Assembly (NCBI GenBank): GCA_019925105.1
Contig: JAHGAU010000036.1
Location: 124,001-188,000 of the forward strand
Length of the DNA: 64,000 nucleotides
Origin: Niebla homalea
Taxonomy: Eukaryota; Ascomycota; Lecanoromycetes; Lecanorales; Ramalinaceae
Reading direction: 5' to 3'
The notes beneath the pieces are model-generated. The model was not told where the DNA came from and ran no database searches. It saw nothing but the letters and a program-made list of their open reading frames with translations. Positions 46,366 to 57,500 of the stretch are shown piece by piece (position 1 is the stretch's first letter; each line of letters begins with the position of its first letter). The position numbers and the translations under genes were made by a program.

Positions 46366-47298
46366 CTAGATCATCGCTGCCCCATTGAGCGACGCCCCAT
46401 TTGATGGCAGTTTTTCTCTCTTCTTCAACTTCACCATCAGCCCTGTCTGATTGACAAACCAACGTTTTTCCACCTTCCAGTCCGGATAGCCAGGCTCTGC
46501 AAAGCGGATCTGTTCATCTTGTTCAGCATTGCGACTTACCACCAAGTCCGAATCTGAAAATCAAAATCAAGATGTCATACTTCAGCAACTCCGGCACCAC
46601 TTTGTAGACCTCCAGATACGAGATGTTCTTGCCGATGCACACACGATGGCCCGCGCCGAATTGCAACACAATATCAGCAAAACTTGTCTACCAGATTTCC
46701 CTCCCCCCTTTGTCTCTCACTCCCCTGCTACAACGCTCACTTCCATCCATCCAATAGGAAATCTAACAAAAGAGCAGGATACCGTCATCAAAGCCGCCTC
46801 CATCTTCCTTCTCCTCGCCTCCTCTCTCCCCTCCTATTCCTCTCTCCCCTCCTATTCCTCTCTCCTCTCCTATTTCTCTCTCCCCTCCCCTTTCCTTTCA
46901 TCTTGCAACCACCTCTCCGGCCTCCAGTCTCCCAGATCCTCCCCAAAAGACTCACAGCATATCCACCCGGGGGATCTGCGAAACCGGAAGCCTCTTCCAG
47001 AAACACGCCCAAATACTCCCCATGATCCCCCCCACATCCTCGCCCGTCTCCAAAAATCCCAACCTCTTCGACAAGGTCAATTCGTCCACCACGTCAAAGG
47101 CGAACATCTGCAGCCATTACCCCAAATCACACACTTGTTCCCCTCTCCTTTCCTCTGTTGTCGATCCTCTCCCTCCATTGTGACCATTATCAACATCGCT
47201 ACCAACAACAAAACTCCTCCTCCAAATCTCCCTTCAACAAAATCAATCGTCCGATCCGCCAGCGGCTCGAACGTCAACAGATTGTTCATCCTGTACAC
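46366..47298 (-). pseudogene. Cytochrome P450 relic (heme-binding C-terminus plus N-terminal third)
   Basis: The C-terminal part is clear: FADIVLQFGAGHRVCIGKNI holds the heme-ligand motif FGxGxRxCxG. ISYLEVYKVVPELLKYDI follows, then LVVSRNAEQDEQIRFAEPGY, YPDWKVEKRWFVNQTG and a stop at 46366-46368. Upstream, RMNNLLTFEPLADRTIDFV (about 47.25-47.3 kb) and FAFDVVDELTLSKRLGFLE (about 47.05-47.1 kb) match the C-D helix region of fungal monooxygenases such as pisatin-demethylase-like CYPs. The I-helix and ExxR region is absent, a stop interrupts the frame before WLQMFAFD (47117-47119), and an 18-bp CT-rich array sits at the deletion. Frames shift several times. This is a dead, internally deleted gene. 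Confidence 0.85.
46823..46885. repeat. 18-bp CT-rich minisatellite inside P450 relic
   Basis: CTCTCCCCTCCTATTCCT is repeated three to four times, the later copies slightly diverged. It marks the place where the middle of the P450 is missing. Confidence 0.85.
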
Positions 47299-47399
47299 CC
47301 CCGCAATTGGCCGCTTATCCTATCCCTGTCCTCACCCATGAGTCCTCAATTGCCCGTCCGCAAATCTCCTCTCCACCTACCAACCCCCCCCCCCACGCA

Positions 47400-47647
47400 A
47401 GCCCAAATCGCTTCCATCTCACCTTACGCGCAGATCATCAATAACAACTACCGCACTCCGACCTTCCTGATCCATGGCCGTCCTGACGATATGATCCCTT
47501 ATCAAGCAGAGCGTCAAGACCGTGGAGGTACTGAAGACGAAAGGGATTGAGGCTGGCTACGAGATCGTGGAGGGTGCTTAGCATCTGTTCGACGCGTTTC
47601 CCGAGATTGGGGTGAATTTTGAGCCCAGTGTTCGGAGGGGTTTTTGA
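47400..47647 (+). pseudogene. Alpha/beta-hydrolase C-terminal relic
   Basis: AQIASISPYAQIINNNYRTP leads to TFLIHGRPDDMIPYQ, carrying the catalytic-Asp loop of alpha/beta-hydrolases. After a one-base shift at about 47,500 the sequence continues SVKTVEVLKTKGIEAGYEIV and EGA-stop-HLFDAFPE, the catalytic-His loop. The stop (TAG, 47579-47581) replaces a likely Glu. No N-terminal half is present. It overlaps the start side of the P450 relic head to head. Confidence 0.7.
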
Positions 47648-47895
47648 GTGGCTTGCTGCTCAGGTGAAGTAAGAGCTCCTCGGAGAGAGCAATGGAGTGA
47701 GAAATGGAGCACTATAAGCGTGGGTTCTCAAATTCATTCGACAAGCAACCCGCCACGTATTCATCACCGCAATGGAGGTACAGGGTTATTGCAGGTGGCT
47801 CCAAAAGGTGCTGATGGTTTGCCCTGCACAATTAAGTTTTCCGAGGGTGCTTTTAGGCTTCCTGCCGTGCAGCGTTGGACTGAGAGAGTGCCATC

Positions 47896-49275
47896 GTGAC
47901 GTCAATCCCAGAGACCTTGGGGTTGCAGAATTTAAGGGCGCAATTTAATTCTAAAAGGCTTAGGATGACTACAGAACTCGTCATCTTCTTTCTACGCAAG
48001 ACTAGTTCAATGATCCACGTTATCACGACTAATCGAGCAGGATGTCTTCGTCATCAACTTGAAATGATATTCAAAAAGAGCGCAAAAGAAAGCGTTGTTG
48101 TGCCCTCAGACATTTCTAGCCCAACCATCACAAGCAGGAGCATCTCCCTCCTACCTTCGCCACACACATTCCGCCAGAGCTCGTTGACATACCAGACTTC
48201 GATCGCAAAGACATCCTCTCTCGCTATTTCGAAGAGTGATGACTTCCCTCCGTCTCAAGCTTGGACTGATAGCCGCCATTCCTGTGAATCTGCCCACGCT
48301 CGTGACCGAGACAGGCACGAAAATAACTACCACAGGAAAGGCTTCATTTTCCATTTTAGCGGTGTCAGGCCATCACAGCAAGTCGAAGAGTACATTCTGT
48401 CAAGACTTCAAAACAGGTATTTCATCTGGTTACCGATTGAGGCCGAGCTTCGATACATTCGCGCCCCATGGAGCCTTAAGGGTCTGCACAACGCTCTCAG
48501 CTCTGGCGAACAACTGGAAACCCAGCATGTACGGAAATGGGATCCTACTCTACCAAGCATCCAAGACATACTAACTTTCGCGCCACCTTCTGAAGATTGG
48601 CTGAAAAAGGTTTTCCTTTTCGCTACTCATACGTTTCAGGACTTCTGGCCGTGGGAATTTGCACCACCGTCACCCAATTCTCTTCTGCAACAGCATAAAT
48701 AGTGATGAGGATGCCGACCTTTTTCCATAGCGAAGGCAACTTCTATCTGTATAAGCCGTACCACGGTATGCTTTACGAATTGCCGGACATGAAAGATGAC
48801 CCTACCAAGGTTGAGAAACTTAGGACTATACCGGATTACGATGGTCTGCAGCTGGACCCACTGAAATTTTCGGTGGACGTCGCGTTCTCGATCTGGCAGC
48901 CATCCCACCAGACTTGGACTCAATCATCGTCGAATGAATATCAAGAATGTATCCGTCCTGCCTGATCGGTGCCGAAATCGTTACACGTCAAACGATCTGA
49001 CTTGGAATGTTGGCGATACGCACATAATAGAAGCTGGCGATGACTACTTCACATGGGTCATGACTGAAGATTTTACTTCCCAGGTTGCGGCACCTCATAC
49101 CTTGGAGGAAGATTACGAGGGCAACGATGGGATTCGAAGTGCGACTCTGTTGAAGATTGAGGTCGGACAAGGTAAGAGAGAGGGCAGTCGGTTTTGCATT
49201 CGGCTACATTGGCGTGTTGTGATGTGTGTGTGTGGGACTGTCGCCATTGTTTTTCTTTTTCATGATGTACAGTAG
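47896..49275 (+). pseudogene. Unresolved uncharacterised gene or relic in three coding blocks
   Basis: Three plus-strand blocks look protein-coding but do not join cleanly. Block one, 47896-48702, includes YFIWLPIEAELRYIRAPWSL and WLKKVFLFATHTFQDFWPWE. Block two, 48702-48965, includes FHSEGNFYLYKPYHGMLYEL and LKFSVDVAFSIW. Block three, 48934-49275, includes HIIEAGDDYFTWVMTEDFTS and ATLLKIEVGQG before a GTAAGA donor-like site. A stretch IPPELVDIPDFDRKDILSRY near 48.17-48.23 kb is in a different frame from block one, so either introns or frameshifts occur. I do not recognise the family. Confidence 0.35.
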
Positions 49276-52200
49276 ATCAAAGTGCGTTTCCCTGGGAGTG
49301 CATGAGACGGAGTAGATTTAGAAATTAAGATCAACGAAGCATGCCGATTGGAGCATACCCCACAAGACCTTCGTGCGCGTCCCTCACTCGAAACCAGTTC
49401 CATCGGTCCTTTCCAAATTTGGAAGCATCCTCGTGCTTTTCCGTCCATCAGCCGACGCAAGGGGTCTTTCTTTCTTGATTTGCCTGGTGTTGCGATCACT
49501 ATCAGTATGTCTAGACGGCGCGACAGAGCCATTTAACAATTGGAGTCCTATTCCTTCCGCACCCAGTATATACTATTTGTGATGAAGAATTTGGTGCAGA
49601 ATGTATGGATTAAGTTAAGCGTAGAAGTAATTGTAATGGGGAATGTTTTCTAATAGATCGCGTTCTGGGTGAGTTTCAGACGTTGAGAACAGTGGATTCA
49701 CAATAGGAGAGAAAATCTAATCTCAGCGGGGATTCCAGCACGCCCCTCGTTGCATTTCCTTTTCGCTCCACCAGGGACCTGTCCGATGCTCCACCCTACC
49801 TAGTATTTCTGATCCTTTTCGTCGTCGTACCTTTTCTCTCCGTTGGGCTCATCGGCGGGGTGTCAGACCGTACAGAGCCAGCCACCCCGAGACGCGGAAG
49901 AGTTAGGCAATATCATTTCATTGGTATCGATATTAGATCATCTTCAATCTCGCGTCGCTGTGATGCAAAAATGGATCAGTAGTGGTTCATTCCTAACGAG
50001 CAAGGATACCACCGCAAGACCACCCCCATAAGTTGCTCTTTGGGGCAAAGACATACTGGTTGGGAGACGCAGCGCGAGGAACTAGTCTACAGAAAAGCCT
50101 GGCAGTGCCCTATGGGGGATTCAATGTGGGGGCTTCTTGGTATCCCGTGGTTTGATCAAGGTCGTTCTAAAATGGAATCTCCAATTTTACCTTTTGGAGA
50201 TCGCGAAGGTTACGAGATGACAAACCCTGACGCTGCCTGTATAGTCGGATGAAACTGTGGAAGCTCGTACTAATAGGAGTGGAATGACCCGCGAAGTCAA
50301 AGCGAGCTTCTCTACATGCTTGAAGGACCAGACCAGCGATGACAATGGATACATCTTTTGAATAGCACAGGTTGGGAGTTGAAGACATGGGCTGCGCTCG
50401 ATGATTTTCAGAGCGGATATGGCTGGTGGATGGTACCTGACCATGCTGGACCGGCACGGACATGGTGAGCAAGGTTACCGAGAAGGAGCGGAGCAAGACG
50501 AGCAGTAAGCTGCAACAGCAGAGGAGCTGCGTTGTGGAACCTTTCCAGGATGGAGTCGGTGCTCCTGTTGGGGTTCAGTAGTGGGTTAGTGATATCAATC
50601 GCTGGGCGCTGGGAAGCTTTCTCTGACACCTCAGACGTTGCTAAATCCGTAATGAGCCGCACAAGTTGGTCTTATTATAGTTCGTCTGGATCTACGAAAA
50701 AATGCGTATATATTTTTATCAAAGTTGAGTTGCCGAGGTAGGGGAGAGACGTTCCCAGAGTCCATAAACCACTTTTCTCACATCTGGACCCGCCTTTGCA
50801 ACGTCACGTTTCCTACTTGGAGAAGAGGGAACCTCGGACAGCTTTGATCAGGGTAACTAGAAGCCACCAAGGACGCATCTCCTGGCTTTGATGATATCGC
50901 GGTGGAGTTTCAAACCCCGATCGCAGTAACAGTCCACTATTTCTATTTCCAGGTCCAGCGGAGTTCATGTCTTAAGCTAGACTTTCCAGCTGGACATTGT
51001 ACTATTGCCTCCCGACGCTCCTGGAGTCGAGCGATAGCAATAACAAACACGGTGGAGCTGGCGCTGACGGGGGCAGGGGGCAAAAGGTGGGGGGAGGACG
51101 GGGAGAGGCACCGGATTGCGGGGCCAACGCGGTGAATGAGTTTGGCGAATATTTATCTGGCCAATGTTGTGCCCGGTGTTGGAGGAGAGCTCGGGATGAA
51201 GCGATGGGGGTTCAGCAGAAGGGTCTGGAGAACGCGGACGGTGTGCTGTGAGGAAAAGGACCCGGATTCGGGAGGTCGCTGTCGGCGCTTTTGTTGGGTG
51301 CGTGACTTTGCCTGGGTAGATCTTGAATTGGTCGCTCTCTGCCGACATGAACCTAGATATCTACCAATCACATCCAGCCCGTATGTGCTTCTGGTTCATG
51401 GAGACGCAGTCCCCTTTAAGCTGCATAATATTTCCCTTCCTATTGAGTCTAATTTTAGCACAGCTCAAAAGTGTGGCATCGATCCCAAGTGAACCGAGCA
51501 CAAGCCGCCAGTGAAATAACATCTCCGTATGAGGACCTACTTCAGCCGTAGCGGCGTCAGGTATCGTATGCACGAGTAAAAGCACGAAGAACAGACGCAG
51601 GAAACTGAGCAGGCCGTACACACGGGACGGAGACGCAGCCCGAACGGGAATGAGGTCTCTGACCCAAATATGAAACGTAACAGCATCGGTCACGCTGTAT
51701 GGACAGCTCTGTTAGCATTGACTGCGCTTAAAATAAAGAAAATAAAGAGACAGCCAGATAACAAGACGGGCCATTCTACTTGGCTTCTCTAAGCTCGTAG
51801 ATGGTGCGATCTAGGCCTCGACATTGAGGAAGGATAAAATGCCACTTAGAAAGAGAATGTATGGCCACGAGGTGGGTATCGAGAACGCTCAGATGTATAG
51901 AATCAGAGACGGCAGGACGTTACCCAATGCGAGCTCTGCTCGAATCGTCAGCTGACGTCGCAACATATCAAGCAAACAGTCATCCTCGGCGGTTGATGAC
52001 TCAGTGATGACGAAAGCTGCAATTGTGAGCTTCATGCCTGCACGGAGAGTATTTAAAAGAGAGGCGATAGGAGTTTGGTAGAATCTGGATTTGTCGACGC
52101 TTCGCTTTGTAGAGTACCAGCTAGTCAGACAATGACCGTGATAGCGCTCTCGTCTATGATTGTGTTCAATGTCTTTGTTACTCATCGCCTTGACTTGGCC

Positions 52201-52303
52201 CTACATTGTGAACCTCTTATCATGGCGGCCACATGTGTCTCGTCTTATACTTGAGTAAAACCATCGATCGTTGATACTGGCAAACGATACAGTACTGCTT
52301 TTG
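49276..52303. other. Gene-poor 3.0-kb stretch
   Basis: Only unsupported frames. A Leu-rich minus frame at 50408-50662 (LLLQLTARLAPLLLGNL) could be a remnant of a larger protein but has no partner. No RNA gene or array seen. Confidence 0.4.
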
Positions 52304-53277
52304 TCACCCCACGAGGCGATACGAAGGCTCGACACTGTCAAGAGTTCTTGGCCTGGGATTCGGCCGATCCTCCAAACGCTCGTCCACCATTGCCTCTGTA
52401 AACAGCTTGTTAGCCACATTGCAAGAAGCCAGCAACGCAAGTTCCCCAAGGTTGTGATGCCAGCCCTCTGTTAGATCCAGCAGTGTAGCCGCCGTTGGGA
52501 CAGCACTCTCGAGCATTCTGTCGATCGGATTGCTGCCCTCGATGGAGTAGGTAAAGTCTAGGCCCTCGCCCTCGATCTTGATGAATTGTATGCCAGGTAG
52601 TTCTGAGATGAGCACCAATTTCTTGAGCCATTCAGCTCGGTATATCCTCGCTGATATCATGCTATGGGAGGCAGTTGATCTCCTGCTATGGGAGGCCGTT
52701 GATTCCTGCTATACTCGTATTATTGATGAGCAGTCAGAGACAGCTCGCGCAGGAGATGAGCCGCGAACAGACGCATTCATGTATGTGCCCCATTCGTGGG
52801 GTCCCAAGTAATCGGCCGAGGAGAGACGCATTGTTGCGTTCTTAATCAAGGCCTGCTGGTATGTTGGCGTGCTGGCATTTGGATAACTTCCTGCCTCAAT
52901 AAGGTCGCCGGGCCTGGCGGAACACAACACGTCATGTGCTGTCAGAACACCGCCATGGCTTCATACTTTGTCGTAGAATTTGTCAGCAGGAGGTTGGTGA
53001 CAGTGCTGTTTCGAGCGGGTCGAGATAAGCTATTATAGCGGACCATGACACCCACAGATCTTATGAAGAGGTTGCCGATGGTGTTTGTATGGCAGATGGC
53101 GAATGCCCATCTGATTGCATTGCCTATTGGGTGCTCCAGATTTCTGTCTGCTTGCTGCACCTGTTCTAGTCTCTGCTGGTAGTGAAGAAGGAGTAGAGAT
53201 TCCCCTGTTCTGCCCCTTATATCGCTAGGAAGGCCGCGGTAAGTCAATGGAAATGAGGAGCCGTGAAGTGACAGCAT
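52304..53277 (-). pseudogene. Dead tandem paralog of the F-box/2EXR-like gene at 53.8-54.7 kb
   Basis: This aligns along its length with the next gene. RGLPSDIRGRTGESLLLLHY corresponds to HGLPSEIRRDIWLYSLLMHQ, NAIRWAFAICHTNTIGNL to NAIGWAFTRLQHNSVGNL, SADYLGPHEWGTY to AADYQGPHEWDQH, and ISARIYRAEWLKKLVLISE to ISARAYRENWLEKLIWVVI. It carries a TGA after EAMAVF (52942-52944), a frameshift soon after, and a ~23-bp duplication (GCTATGGGAGGC) at 52,661-52,706 near the intron region. The conserved IW of the F-box-like helix is lost. Confidence 0.8.
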
Positions 53278-53779
53278 CGTGAACGGCTGTACTGGACTGT
53301 AGCATGCTGACCTCTGCTCGAGAGCGGGAGACAATGGAAAAGTGCAGACATCTTGCGGCGAGTAGTTTTATGAGACCCAAAAGAACCCATTATTACAATA
53401 TCCAATCTTGGCACTCGTAGTATGCCCCATGATGAGCTATCGTTTGGCAACGGAAGCTGCAAATTTGAGCCTCGATTGTATTCTCAAAATGTCTCTGGGA
53501 AGTGAAGGTGAGAACATGAGAAGGGCTAAACTATACTGATATCGCATAGAAGAGCATTTGTCCCATAAGAGAATCGTCTGGATAGTATTCTGGTCCATGA
53601 TTGCTTAGATTCTCCTTCGCTCTGCATCGAGCCTTTCGTCAATCATGGTATTTTGGCCAATAGCTCTTCATTTTTGCCCTCCTCAGCCTTAGGTGATCAG
53701 TTGCTCTCAATCGCAGGCCCAAAACTCCTCATCACTCACCAAGCTGATGTCAATCTGGCCTAATCCTCCTTTTCCGCCT

Positions 53780-54678
53780 TCACCCTGGTAGGGCGGGCTT
53801 TGCTGACCCTCCGTCCACTACCGCTTGTGTATACAGCTTCTCCGCGACGTTCTCGCTTGCCATCTTCGCAAAATCCCAAAGCACAAATGGCCACCCTTCA
53901 TAGGGATCTTCCGGGTGTGGTGACCACCACCAATGCTCGACATCCCCCCAGACTTTCTCTAAGTGGTCCTTGCTCTCAAAGCAGAAGGTTTCCTCCATGC
54001 CTTCGCCCTCGATGGTGATGTTTGTGGTGCTGGGTGATATTACTACCCAGATGAGCTTTTCCAGCCAATTTTCGCGGTATGCGCGTGCGGAGATTCCTTC
54101 TGAGGCCATAAGCCTTCTGCTGGTGCTGAACGAATGACGATTAGTGGGAGACGAGGGTTTAGTAAAGGTATGAGTACATACTCAAGATAGTGTTGGTCCC
54201 ATTCATGAGGTCCCTGATAATCGGCGGCACAAAAGCGGATCGTGACCGTGGAGATCAAATCCTGTTGGTACGTGGGGATTTGTTTCAAGTAGGTCTGGAA
54301 GCAAAATGGTGGCCCTGGTGGAAGACGGTACGACGTCTGCTTTTTGAAGACTTGTGCGGCCTCTTCTTTGGTAGTTTGGTTGGCTAAGAGGAGGCTTATA
54401 ATGGTGCTGGTTTGGGGACCGAGTAAGCCCTTGAAACCGACCGCAGTAGCGAAAAGTCGGGTCAGGAGATTGCCGACCGAGTTATGCTGTAGACGAGTGA
54501 AAGCCCATCCTATCGCATTGGCAAGTGGATGCTGGAACCCTCGTTCCACACGCTCCGGCTTCTGCTGTTTCTGTTGTTGATGCATGAGGAGCGAGTAAAG
54601 CCAGATATCTCTGCGGATTTCTGAGGGCAGGCCGTGGTAGGGGAGTTCGTACTGAGATCCGAAGAGAGGGGCCATCAT
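53780..54678 (-). CDS. F-box/2EXR-like uncharacterised protein, 278 aa
   Basis: Two exons, 54182-54678 and 53780-54119, joined across a 62-bp intron with a GTATGT donor and CCAG acceptor; the phases match. The N-terminus YHGLPSEIRRDIWLYSLL resembles the LPxEIRxxIW opening of fungal F-box-like/2EXR proteins, which often act as adaptors for ubiquitin ligases. The rest is unknown and includes a conserved AADYQGPHEW block and a C-terminal EGEGMEETFCFESKDHL region. The start is MMAPLFGS at 54678; the second Met is equally possible. It has a dead tandem copy directly downstream, sharing strand and intron region, so the pair arose by local duplication. Confidence 0.75.
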
Positions 54679-55745
54679 AGAGTATTCTGGTTAAAAATGC
54701 TGGATCAGAACCCTGCTTGGTTTGTCCTGCGAGTTTTAGGTGGGAATGACAAGAAAGGCTACGAGGGGGGTGTTGTGAAGACACAAGTGACCCTTTTTTC
54801 GCGGTATAAAACCTTGGCACTTCCATGCCCATGGGCCCACGGCCTGAAATTCTCTCAACACCCACCACATCAACATGTATCAGAGGATCTTGTATGCGTC
54901 AGGTGTTGCATCTGAAGCTCATCCATACTTGGCAGACTGGTAGTCATCTCTTTGGAGCCCCTGAGCTGCTATTGATACTGCAGGACATTTTGATGGCTCC
55001 GCAAGCCTGCCTTTGTTGACTCACAGTAGACGTCCTTCGTCGTCGACGAGCATCCAAAGTCGACTTGAGATGCATTTGGATACGTCCTTCAGTAGCACGA
55101 GGGTTGCCTGGCTTGTGCAGGCTCTGACTCGCACGCAACCTGCTTACCACAAGGGCACACAATCCGAGGCGAAATGGCTCCCTTGTGAGGCCTGCTCTGT
55201 GACAAGGCGTCTTCGAACAAAGAAAGAGCAGCAACAATGATGGCTGACTTGGCTGAGTCTCATGGACAGCCGCAACCTATAGGCTGGCACGACGACCTCC
55301 AGCGGTCGGGAAACCTTACTACCAGAACACCGAGTATCCAGCCCACCTTCTCCTCGAAGCAATGCCCGCCATTCATTGGCAAAGCTCAGGAGTTCCAAGT
55401 TCAGTCAGGCCTTTTCAACCACGATACTACTCCTGGAGCTCCTTTGCCCCATCGTACCTCTGTTCCTAATCGAAAGCCACTGGGAGGAGCTCACCACCTC
55501 CTCGTCGCTCTCTGCAGCAAAGAAGACCAAATTTCCCGACGTCTTGATATGATACGCAGAAGCCTCGATCTTCTCAAGGGTCGGAATGTTGCGACCGCCA
55601 GAGGATGAAAACCCAGGATAACCTTCCGGTCGGCCTGAACGATGGGACACTACCCTCCAAGGACAGCAACGGGTCCTCCATACTCCATGCGAACGAGACG
55701 AAAGATCATAGGTAAATATATATTGAAAGATTGAATGAGTTGCTG
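54679..55745. other. Intergenic, possible exon at 55.4-55.8 kb
   Basis: A minus frame at 55405-55776 (FTYDLSSRSHGVWRTRC..., KTSGNLVFFAAESDEEVVSS) looks partly protein-like but is unrecognised and runs into the tandem array. Confidence 0.35.
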
Positions 55746-56582
55746 GAGACTGGAATGTGGTTGGCAGCTCTAGCACCTGCTGAGGCTGGAAAGGCTTGAA
55801 GAGGCGCCCGTGGTATCCAGCAAGAGGAACAGGATGCCAGACGAACCGAGAGTGAAGGGGACGCAGGCTCCAGTTTCACATGCATCGAAGGACTATACCT
55901 TTAGGTTAATTAAGGGCGTTAACTGGACCTTAATCCACCATAAGAGCAGGATACGGAAACTGGAATGTGGTAAGCAGCTTTAACACTTATTAAAGCTGGA
56001 AAGGCTTAAAGAGGTGCCCGTGGTATCCAGCAAGAGGAACAGGATGCCAGATGAACCGAGAGTGAAGGGGACGCAGGCTCCAGTTTCATATGCATCGAAG
56101 GACTATACCTCTAGGTCAACCAAGGGCGTCAACCGGACCCCAGTCCACCACAAGAGCAGGATGCGGAGACTGGAATGTGGTAGGCAGCTCTAGCACTTAC
56201 TGAAGCTGGAAAGGCTTGAAGAGGTGCCCGTGGTATCCAGCAAAAGGAACAGGATGCCAGACGAACCGAGAGTGAAGGGGACGTAGGCTCCAGTTTCACA
56301 TGCATCGAAGGACTATACCTCTAGGTTAATCAAGGGCGTTAACCGACCCTAATCCACCATAAGAGCAGGATGCGGAGACTAAAATGTGGTAAGCAGCTCT
56401 AACACTTATTGAGGCTGGAAAGGCTTAAAGAGGTGCCCGTGGTATCCAGCAAGAGGAACAGGATGCCAGACGAATCGAGAGTGAAGGGGACGCAGGCTCC
56501 AGTCTCACATGCATCGAAGATTACACCTCTAGGTCAACCAAAGTCGTCAACCGACCCCAGTCCACCACAAGAGCAGGATGCC
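55746..56582. repeat. 210-bp satellite-like tandem array, four copies
   Basis: Units start at about 55746, 55956, 56166 and 56375 with GAGACTGGAATGTGG or a mutated form and each carries GGAACAGGATGCCAGACGAA. Mutated stretches (C-to-T/G-to-A) fall at the end of copy 1 and start of copy 2, and again at the end of copy 3 and start of copy 4. The array therefore has a 420-bp higher-order period. Frames through it are not genes. Confidence 0.9.
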
Positions 56583-57071
56583 ACTCCGGAGGCTTTGCGC
56601 GCATGTTTTGACCAATTAACGAAAAAGAGCAATACCGCTGGAAGACACGTTTTCTTTTCCACGACAAAAGGACAAAGAAGACAATAAATATATATTTATG
56701 AAGCCAATGAGGGCTACCCACGGGGATGAGCTGGCCAGACTCAGCGAAAGACAAAGGAAAACCCACAGCGGATCTGCGCAGGGCCAACTGCCAAGTGCTC
56801 TGAAGATACCACATGCCTGCTCCACTGAAATGCTACCTCCTCTTTGAGGCAGGGAGAGACATTTCGAAGAGCATGTTGGATCTCATCTATGACAAGGATT
56901 GATCAGACAAGCCACCACGACCTTGCCCATAAGGGCCCAAGGCGCCTGCGTCAAAGAGATCGAAACTCTCGGTTTCACCGCAAGAGATCCGCACACTGGT
57001 ATACAACGAGTCTCCGTTGGCCGGTGGGGTCCAAATAGGGGTCAATGCCATGGATGGCTTCCTGTCAGGAT

Positions 57072-57500
57072 TGACGCTTCCTTGAGAAACATTGCCAGCG
57101 TTACGCATCAACGCCGCAACAGCTATTCTCAAGGCAGTAACCTAATTGTGAAAGAGCCAAGGATTGCTTCCTATGAACCTCGAAGCTTCCTTGAGGAACA
57201 TAGCTAACGTTGCGCATCAACGCCGCAACATCCACTTCCAAGACATGGATTTGATTGCGAAGGAGCCAAGGATGGCCTCCTATGAAGGTCGACGCTTCCT
57301 TAAGGAACATAGCCAACGTTGCGCATCAACGCCGCAACAGCCATTCTCAAGACATTGACCCCATGGTAAAACACCACATGGGATACTGCTGTCCGGATCC
57401 TTTGTCAGGGGTACACGAGAGGGCCACCTGGACGGCTACTGAGTTTCCGGGACGCTTCCTTAAGGAACATAGCTAACGTGGCGCATCAACGCCGCAACAG
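57072..57500. repeat. ~109-bp diverged tandem repeat, four copies
   Basis: GACGCTTCCTTGAGAAACAT (57073) recurs at about 57182, 57291 and 57451 as GAAGCTTCC or GACGCTTCC, each followed by GCGCATCAACGCCGCAACA (some with point changes). Spacing is 109, 109 and 160 bp. Plus-strand translation repeats ASLRNIANVAHQRRN, but no start, family or codon signal supports a gene. Confidence 0.8.

Noticed and set aside
46529..47341. 270-codon open frame (+)
   Set aside because: It is antisense to the P450 relic, whose heme motif on the minus strand is unmistakable; the plus translation is low-complexity Ser/Pro/Leu.
56409..56687. 92-codon open frame (+)
   Set aside because: It starts inside the 210-bp tandem array and is a by-product of the repeat.
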